DNA from: an uncultured Acidimicrobiaceae bacterium
GTDB taxonomy: Bacteria; Actinomycetota; Acidimicrobiia; Spongiisociales; UBA5794
NCBI GenBank assembly: GCA_947258985.1
Contig: CAMYKI010000045.1
Span: forward strand, 1-38,842
Direction: 5' to 3'
Length of the DNA stretch: 38,842 nt
The translations under genes were made by a program, and so were the position numbers. Positions 34,076-38,842 of this stretch are shown here, piece after piece. Below the pieces are notes generated by a model, which had not been told where the DNA came from, searched no databases, and was given only the letters and a program-made list of their open reading frames with translations. Position 1 is the stretch's first letter; every line of letters starts with the position of its first letter.

Positions 34076-35413
34076 TCAGGCATCAGCCGGTAGCTGGCTA
34101 TCGACAGCGGCGATCGAGGGTAATCCATCGATGGCACACGCCGACGCTGCTGCGGGCCGCTTGCCGGCAAAGAAGTCCTCGGTGTCATTGTGCCGACGAA
34201 CCAGTATCAGCAGCGGGACGGCCACGAGAGTTGCTGCCGCTCCTACAACGTACCCGACGGAATAGCCGCTGCGATCCGCCAGGATCCCGAGGCCCGCCTG
34301 TGCTGCCACACCACCGCCACCGGAGATCATCGAGTCGAATGACACAACTGTGGCCCGCTGCTCAGTTGGTACGATCTGATGAATGAACGCCTGCCGGACT
34401 GGCATCTGCACGCCCATGGCGACACCAGCGAGCAGAAGCAGAGCCAACGCGGGTACGAAGGCGTTGGCGATTCCAACCCCAATCATGGCGACCGAGAAGA
34501 CGCTTCCCGCCCACAGGAGCAACGTGGTGCGACGCCCGCACCACCGCGTCACGATCTCGACGATGCTATTGCCGACCATCATCGAAATCGAGAGCAGGGC
34601 AGCCACAACACCTGCCACCCACACCGCGTCATTCTCGAGCAACTCGAGAAAGTAGGGCTGCCATGCGTACCAGCCCCAGAAAAGGAAGCCACTTTGGACG
34701 GCCGTCGCCAGCATGACCAACCGCAACGAATCGTGGCCCCAACCAAAACGCACGCCATCTTTGGCAACACGGAGAGCCGCCGCAGGAACGCTGCGCAACT
34801 GAATGTGGTGAGTTTCGAATCCGACGTCGCGCATCCCTCGGAAGGCGAGGCCAAAGAGCGCCAGAAGTAGCGCGGCTCGAACCACATAGGGGAGCACTAG
34901 ATCGATCTGGCCCAGAAGCCCCCCGCCGACGGTGCCGACGAGCATGGCCGCGCCGCTCACGATCTGCCCTCGGGAAAAGACCCGGTCAAATCCGCCCTCG
35001 AAGCCCAGGGCTTTGGCTCCGTCGACCAGCCACGCCTCCATGGCCCCTGAGTAGAAGGTGAAGCCGAGACCCATCAGCACCGACACGAGTGAGAATGCGA
35101 CGACGCCGGCACCAAGCGAAGCCAGCCAAACGTAGAGCAGAGTCGTTACCGCAAGAACCGCCAGCGATAGCAAAAAGGAGGTCCGTCGGCCCAGGGTGTC
35201 TGCAACGACCCCGGTCGGGATCTCGAAGAGCAGCGTGCCCACTGAGAAGGCGGCGTTTGCGATGAAGGCTTCGGCGATCGACAGGCCCGCATCGAGGAGA
35301 AAGAGCGTGTTGATGCCCCAGATGATCGAAGCGGCCAATGTGTAGATGCCGGCGTACACGTAATAGCGGCTTATGAGTTGTCGGGCGGGTGCCGGTATGT
35401 CGGAACTGGTCAC
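34076..35413 (-). CDS. Major facilitator superfamily transporter
   Basis: 445 aa, GTG 35413. Twelve hydrophobic segments are present. The loop between helices 2 and 3 carries GVVADTLGRRTSFLLSLAV, the MFS motif A (GxxaDrxGRR). The central cytoplasmic loop (GMRDVGFETHHIQLRSVPAA) separates the two halves, and PVRQAFIHQIVPTEQRATVVSFD in the second half is typical of drug-efflux-like members. It uses the proton gradient to move a small solute, substrate unknown. It ends just beyond the hairpin at 34002-34038. Confidence 0.9.
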   Translation of the reverse strand: MTSSDIPAPARQLISRYYVYAGIYTLAASIIWGINTLFLLDAGLSIAEAFIANAAFSVGTLLFEIPTGVVADTLGRRTSFLLSLAVLAVTTLLYVWLASLGAGVVAFSLVSVLMGLGFTFYSGAMEAWLVDGAKALGFEGGFDRVFSRGQIVSGAAMLVGTVGGGLLGQIDLVLPYVVRAALLLALFGLAFRGMRDVGFETHHIQLRSVPAAALRVAKDGVRFGWGHDSLRLVMLATAVQSGFLFWGWYAWQPYFLELLENDAVWVAGVVAALLSISMMVGNSIVEIVTRWCGRRTTLLLWAGSVFSVAMIGVGIANAFVPALALLLLAGVAMGVQMPVRQAFIHQIVPTEQRATVVSFDSMISGGGGVAAQAGLGILADRSGYSVGYVVGAAATLVAVPLLILVRRHNDTEDFFAGKRPAAASACAIDGLPSIAAVDSQLPADA

Positions 35414-35478
35414 GAAGCAACGCTACACATGATGAGATGACGGCGGAGGCCGGATTCCTTGAGGATTGGGACGGATCG

Positions 35479-36423
35479 TCAGTGCGTGTCGAGAGCGTCT
35501 AGCGTTTCCGCCAGCCATTCAATCGATTCCACCGTGATTGGGTCGACCACCAGTTGCACATGGTCCAGCCCGGGCATGGCGAAGGCGCGGAGAGCGGCGG
35601 CAATGTCGCCCGGCGACCCGGCGATCCCCTCCGATCCTTCATGTTCGGTGTCGCCATAGACCCGGCCGGATCCACCCGGTGCCTGCACCATGATGGCGAC
35701 GGTTCTGGAGACATCGGATGGATCGCGTCCGACTTCGATACAGATGTCATCAACCATGGCCATCATCTTCTCGAGCCCGGCAGGGCTATTCCCATACCAG
35801 GCGTGCCATCCATTCCACATATCAACGTGGGGGAGTGTTGCCCGCAGCACCCGCGGGCCTTGGGAGCCGACCATCAAAGGGGGCCCTCCAGGTCGCGGCC
35901 GGGGTACCAACTCGCAATCGCGGAGGGTGTAGTAGTCGCCGGCGAAATCGATCTGACCTTCGCGCAACAGAGTCCGGATGATCGTGAAGGCCTCCTCGAA
36001 TCTGCTTGCGCGGTGGTCAAAGGGGAAGCCAAATGCCTCGTATTCGGTTCGGTTCCAGCCGGCACCGAGCCCGAGAATGAGTCTGCCATCCGAGATCTCG
36101 TCGACGGTGGCGGCCTTCTTGGCCAGCATCGCCGGGCTGTGGAAAGACGTCGCAGCAACCAGAGGGCCGATCTGGACTCGATCTGTCACCGCAGCCAGAG
36201 CGGCCATCGTCGACCAGGCCTCCCAAGGGCCACGAACCCCGTTGCCCGATCGGTAGAGAAGGTGATCGCCCACCCAGAGCGAGTTGAATCCGACGGCCTC
36301 GGCGGTCGTTGCCATCGTGCGTAACTCCGGCCACGTCACTTCTCGCTCGACCTCGGGTAGCTGCACTCCAACGGAGAATGGTCTCGGCATCTGGTGAGGA
36401 TAGACCTGCCCGGAGTCCGTCAT
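35479..36423 (-). CDS. LLM-class, probably F420-dependent oxidoreductase
   Basis: 314 aa from ATG 36423; ATG 36390 (MPRPFSVGVQLP) is the other plausible start. Neither has a strong ribosome site. Luciferase-like TIM barrel: FNSLWVGDHLLYR, IGPLVAATSFHSPAMLAKKA, VDEISDGRLILGLGAGWNRTEYEAFGFPFDHRASRFEE, PPLMVGSQGP. The GWNRTEYEAFG..FD..ASRFEE block is the hallmark of actinobacterial F420-dependent LLM enzymes. These pass hydride between F420 and small organic substrates. The gene begins 20 nt after the stop of the 769-aa membrane protein on the same strand, so co-transcription is likely, although a shared function is not evident. Confidence 0.88.
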   Translation of the reverse strand: MTDSGQVYPHQMPRPFSVGVQLPEVEREVTWPELRTMATTAEAVGFNSLWVGDHLLYRSGNGVRGPWEAWSTMAALAAVTDRVQIGPLVAATSFHSPAMLAKKAATVDEISDGRLILGLGAGWNRTEYEAFGFPFDHRASRFEEAFTIIRTLLREGQIDFAGDYYTLRDCELVPRPRPGGPPLMVGSQGPRVLRATLPHVDMWNGWHAWYGNSPAGLEKMMAMVDDICIEVGRDPSDVSRTVAIMVQAPGGSGRVYGDTEHEGSEGIAGSPGDIAAALRAFAMPGLDHVQLVVDPITVESIEWLAETLDALDTH

Positions 36424-36442
36424 CGCGGAACGGGACAGGCGT

Positions 36443-38752
36443 CTAATCGGGTGGAGGCAGCGGCGTCGCCGGGGGCGCACCCGGACCCGCAGGCGGCGTT
36501 CTGGATGCAGGAACAGAGGGTGCCGGCTTTTGAGTGGGTGGCAGGCCCGGGCTTGAAGGTTTCGCCGCGGTGGGCACCTCAACTCGTTTGACCAATTCGG
36601 CGGCATCCTCGGGGCTGGCGGCATCGAGGATTCTGGCGGCCTCTTCGGGCCTGCCCCGACGGACGGCATCCCTCAGTTCCTGTTCGACGCGGTTGAGATT
36701 CACCCCGCTGTGGGCTTGCTCCACGGTGTTGCCGAGTTGCTCCTGTTCGAGGGTGTTGCGGATTTGGGTTTCGATGGGGATGGATTCGGATGGGGGTACC
36801 CGGTTGAGGATTTCGCGGACGTTGTCGTCGCGTAGTGCCCGGTCGAGGTCGGTATCTGGTCCGATTGGCCCTACGGCGTCCCGGACCTGGTTGAGGAGAT
36901 GATTGCGGCGTTGCTCTTCGAGGAGCCTTACCATTTCGGCTTCTACTTGGGGGCGAATGTCGGGCGGTAGTGAGTCCAGATACTGCCGGGCTGTTGGGTT
37001 GCGTCGTAAGGCGACGAGTAGGTCGTCTTCGTCGACGAGGTTGTCGATGTCGAGGGATTGATCCGGTGGGATGGGACCTCCGCCTTCGTCGATGCGGTTC
37101 CCGGCTTGGTCGAGTGTCTTGTCGTCGAGTTTGTTGAGCATTTCGTCGTAGCGCCAGGGTTGGTTCTGGTCGTTGCGGGCGTCGATGAGTGCTTCGACTT
37201 TGCGTTCCCTGTCGAGCACGTTGATGCCAACATCCACCGCATTCCGCAACCGCTCCTGCTCCAAGGTGCGCTGCAGCGACTCGAGCAAACGTCGCCGCGT
37301 CTCGTCCGGCAATGCATCGAGAACCTCGTCAACCTGATCGTTGCCCTGCATCAGATTGGAGATGTCGGCATCAGGGGCAATCGGTCCGATCGCATCACGA
37401 ATCCGGTCGAGGGCTCGTCGATCTTCTTCCTCTTGTAGACGCCTGATCAGCTGTTCTTCGGCATCGCGGCGCGACTGATCTGGGGGAAGTTTGTCGAGTA
37501 TCGACCTGACCCGGTCGGGGTCCTTCGCCTCCTCCAGGGGATCCCGATAGACGAACGAGTCGTCCGGTTCCGTGGTCATTCCGGTGTCGGCAGACAGAAG
37601 GTCGCGCAGCCGGCCGGACCGCCAGGCGTTGAGTACGTCGTCAACGCTGTGTCCAGCATTGACCAGCGCATTGGCAAGTAGCAGCACCGAGCCGGTCAAG
37701 CCTGCAAGCGATAGCCGGATGGCGTCTTCTGCAGGGATCTCCGTGGCGGGAGCCACCAACTGTCGGGATAACTCGTTGTTGCTCAGATCAGCGTTGTCGG
37801 ACAGATGCCACATGGCTTCCTGGCCGGTGTAGTCGTAGAAGCCACCGTCCTGAATGCGCCGAATGGTGCGAATGGTGCGGGCATCTACCAACTCGCCCGG
37901 CGTGAATACCTCGGAACTGGGCGGTATCCCGTCGTGCATCTCTCCGCAGAAGGCCTTTATGTATTCCGAATGCGGTGGACCCGAAGTCGGAGGGACTTCG
38001 ATGACCTCGCCCCCTGCAGTGATCATCGTTTGGACCGAGGCATCCCCCGGTACCAGCTTGAGGCCGATGGGGACATGCACCCGGATGGGCTGGCCGGTGG
38101 TGTTCGTGAAGTCGAGTCTCACGGAATCGCCGTAGTAGATACCTGTGCCTCGGATCTGGACCGTCAACCCGGGGACTGCACCGTTGTAGACATCTCTGAC
38201 GTCGCGCCCTCCGCTCTCGGGAGCGGCTTCGCCAAAGCCTGACCCCACAACGAGGGCGAAAAGCAGGAGAATGACTGTGCTCGGAGCGGCTGTGGATTGA
38301 GATTGGCTGATTGCCCAGGCCCGTCCCACGAGCAGTCCGACGATGACGGCTCCGCCGAAGAGGCCCGCGGCCAAACCGAGTTGAGCGATTCCGGCCCGGT
38401 TGACGACCCCCGCCGCCTGGATGAGGACGGTTCCTGCTCCCCAGGCAACGACTCCCCAGACGGTGCGCTGCGCGTAGGTCCGGTTGCCATCCACGCGGAT
38501 AGCCAAGTTGCGACCCTGCGCGAACCCGATGCCGCCTCCGGCGAGCACCGCAATGGCGATCGCCCATTGCGGTGTTTCGACATCGAGCACCGCGTTCATG
38601 ATGAGGATGGTGCCAAAGGCGACGATCACGCGCACGACGTCGCGCCGTACCGATATGGCGGTCTCTCGGCGTACAAAGATGACGGCGATGACAAGAGCTG
38701 CCACCGAAAGGAGGAGCATTACGGCACTCAGGATGCGTATTGCGACGTCCAA
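36443..38752 (-). CDS. Large membrane protein with extracytoplasmic domain and duplicated charged C-terminal tail
   Basis: 769 aa, TTG 38752 with GGAG 6 nt upstream. Residues 1-175 hold about six hydrophobic helices, the last before GSGFGEAAPESGG. Then a beta-rich domain follows (TVQIRGTGIYYGDSVRLDFT, VHVPIGLKLVPGD, TSGPPHSEYIKAFC) and one more hydrophobic segment (SLAGLTGSVLLLANALV). From ~405 on the protein is highly charged and helical, with two diverged repeats about 172 residues apart: DRIRDAIGPIAPDADI (near 450) and NQVRDAVGPIGPDTDL (near 622), each followed by an EVLDALP/EILNRVP segment and a TLEQERL/TLEQEQL segment. The end is Pro/Ala-rich. I do not recognise a family; a sensor, scaffold or stress-envelope role is guesswork. 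Confidence 0.75.
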   Translation of the reverse strand: MDVAIRILSAVMLLLSVAALVIAVIFVRRETAISVRRDVVRVIVAFGTILIMNAVLDVETPQWAIAIAVLAGGGIGFAQGRNLAIRVDGNRTYAQRTVWGVVAWGAGTVLIQAAGVVNRAGIAQLGLAAGLFGGAVIVGLLVGRAWAISQSQSTAAPSTVILLLFALVVGSGFGEAAPESGGRDVRDVYNGAVPGLTVQIRGTGIYYGDSVRLDFTNTTGQPIRVHVPIGLKLVPGDASVQTMITAGGEVIEVPPTSGPPHSEYIKAFCGEMHDGIPPSSEVFTPGELVDARTIRTIRRIQDGGFYDYTGQEAMWHLSDNADLSNNELSRQLVAPATEIPAEDAIRLSLAGLTGSVLLLANALVNAGHSVDDVLNAWRSGRLRDLLSADTGMTTEPDDSFVYRDPLEEAKDPDRVRSILDKLPPDQSRRDAEEQLIRRLQEEEDRRALDRIRDAIGPIAPDADISNLMQGNDQVDEVLDALPDETRRRLLESLQRTLEQERLRNAVDVGINVLDRERKVEALIDARNDQNQPWRYDEMLNKLDDKTLDQAGNRIDEGGGPIPPDQSLDIDNLVDEDDLLVALRRNPTARQYLDSLPPDIRPQVEAEMVRLLEEQRRNHLLNQVRDAVGPIGPDTDLDRALRDDNVREILNRVPPSESIPIETQIRNTLEQEQLGNTVEQAHSGVNLNRVEQELRDAVRRGRPEEAARILDAASPEDAAELVKRVEVPTAAKPSSPGLPPTQKPAPSVPASRTPPAGPGAPPATPLPPPD

Positions 38753-38799
38753 GGCTTCTCCGCTTCCAGATCATGCTACACCCCGGCTAGGTTCTCGGT

Positions 38800-38842
38800 G
38801 TGAGCGAATTGGCCCATTTCACGTCTGCGGAATTGCTTTCCT
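38800..38842 (+). CDS. N-terminus of a possible amidase-like protein (cut by window end)
   Basis: GTG 38800 opens the peptide VSELAHFTSAELLS, which recalls the start of amidase-signature proteins (xELxxLSAxELLxxxRxxELS). A TAGGTT at 38788-38793 sits 7 nt ahead, consistent with a leaderless transcript. Only 14 codons are available, so this is weak. Confidence 0.3.
   Translation, partial: MSELAHFTSAELLS

Overview
The window comes from a high-GC bacterium, most likely an actinobacterium. The signs are GTG/TTG starts, translationally coupled GTGA/ATGA junctions, an F420-type luciferase-like oxidoreductase, a leaderless-looking MarR gene and the general codon bias. Acidimicrobiia or a relative is a reasonable guess, but it is inference only. 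Both ends are cut inside genes: an amidohydrolase C-terminus on the left and a possible amidase-like N-terminus on the right. I see no rRNA, tRNA, CRISPR array, insertion sequence or prophage.

Layout. 1-2360: amidohydrolase end, a VOC-family protein and a pirin on the minus strand, and a divergent MarR regulator with a shared palindromic operator. 2857-4773: a CPA2-type cation/proton antiporter with a C-terminal TrkA module. 5324-5865: two small minus-strand ORFs, one a truncated orphan RelE-like toxin. 6032-7369: a flippase-like membrane protein, convergent with a minus-strand run that reads PPTase, HupE/UreJ-like protein, GT1-type glycosyltransferase, GT4 glycosyltransferase (12217 down to 7386).

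The centre is a compact nonribosomal peptide synthetase (NRPS) operon on the plus strand, 12305-24683. It holds an ornithine cyclodeaminase-family gene that appears to have lost about 45-50 internal codons, a stand-alone proline-type adenylation enzyme, a stand-alone carrier protein, a C-A-PCP protein, a C-A-PCP-TE protein and an acyl-CoA dehydrogenase. The proline A enzyme, carrier and dehydrogenase match the known route to pyrrole-2-carboxyl-carrier (as in pyoluteorin and prodigiosin), and the cyclodeaminase would supply proline from ornithine. The first NRPS module has an asparagine-like specificity code. Its A domain is interrupted between motifs A8 and A9 by about 335 residues that form a complete Zn-ribbon plus PP-loop (alpha-ANH) ATPase resembling N-acetyl sugar amidotransferases and, more distantly, thioamide synthetases. 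This is the most striking feature of the window. The inferred product is a pyrrolyl-Asn-X peptide in which an amide or carbonyl is converted, possibly to a thioamide or amidine.

24842-28111: an alpha/beta hydrolase, about 0.8 kb without a recognisable gene, and two minus-strand proteins (a HEAT-like helical protein and a hydrolase with a helical N-terminus). 28190-30824: a possible transporter remnant, an unrecognised 257-aa protein, an RRM-type RNA-binding protein and a DUF1801 protein. 31041-32814: a MalY/PatB-type PLP enzyme and a SagB-like nitroreductase. 33061-33983: a secreted/anchored protein pair, ending at a strong hairpin. 34076-38752: an MFS transporter, an LLM-class oxidoreductase and a 769-aa membrane protein with a long internally duplicated charged tail.
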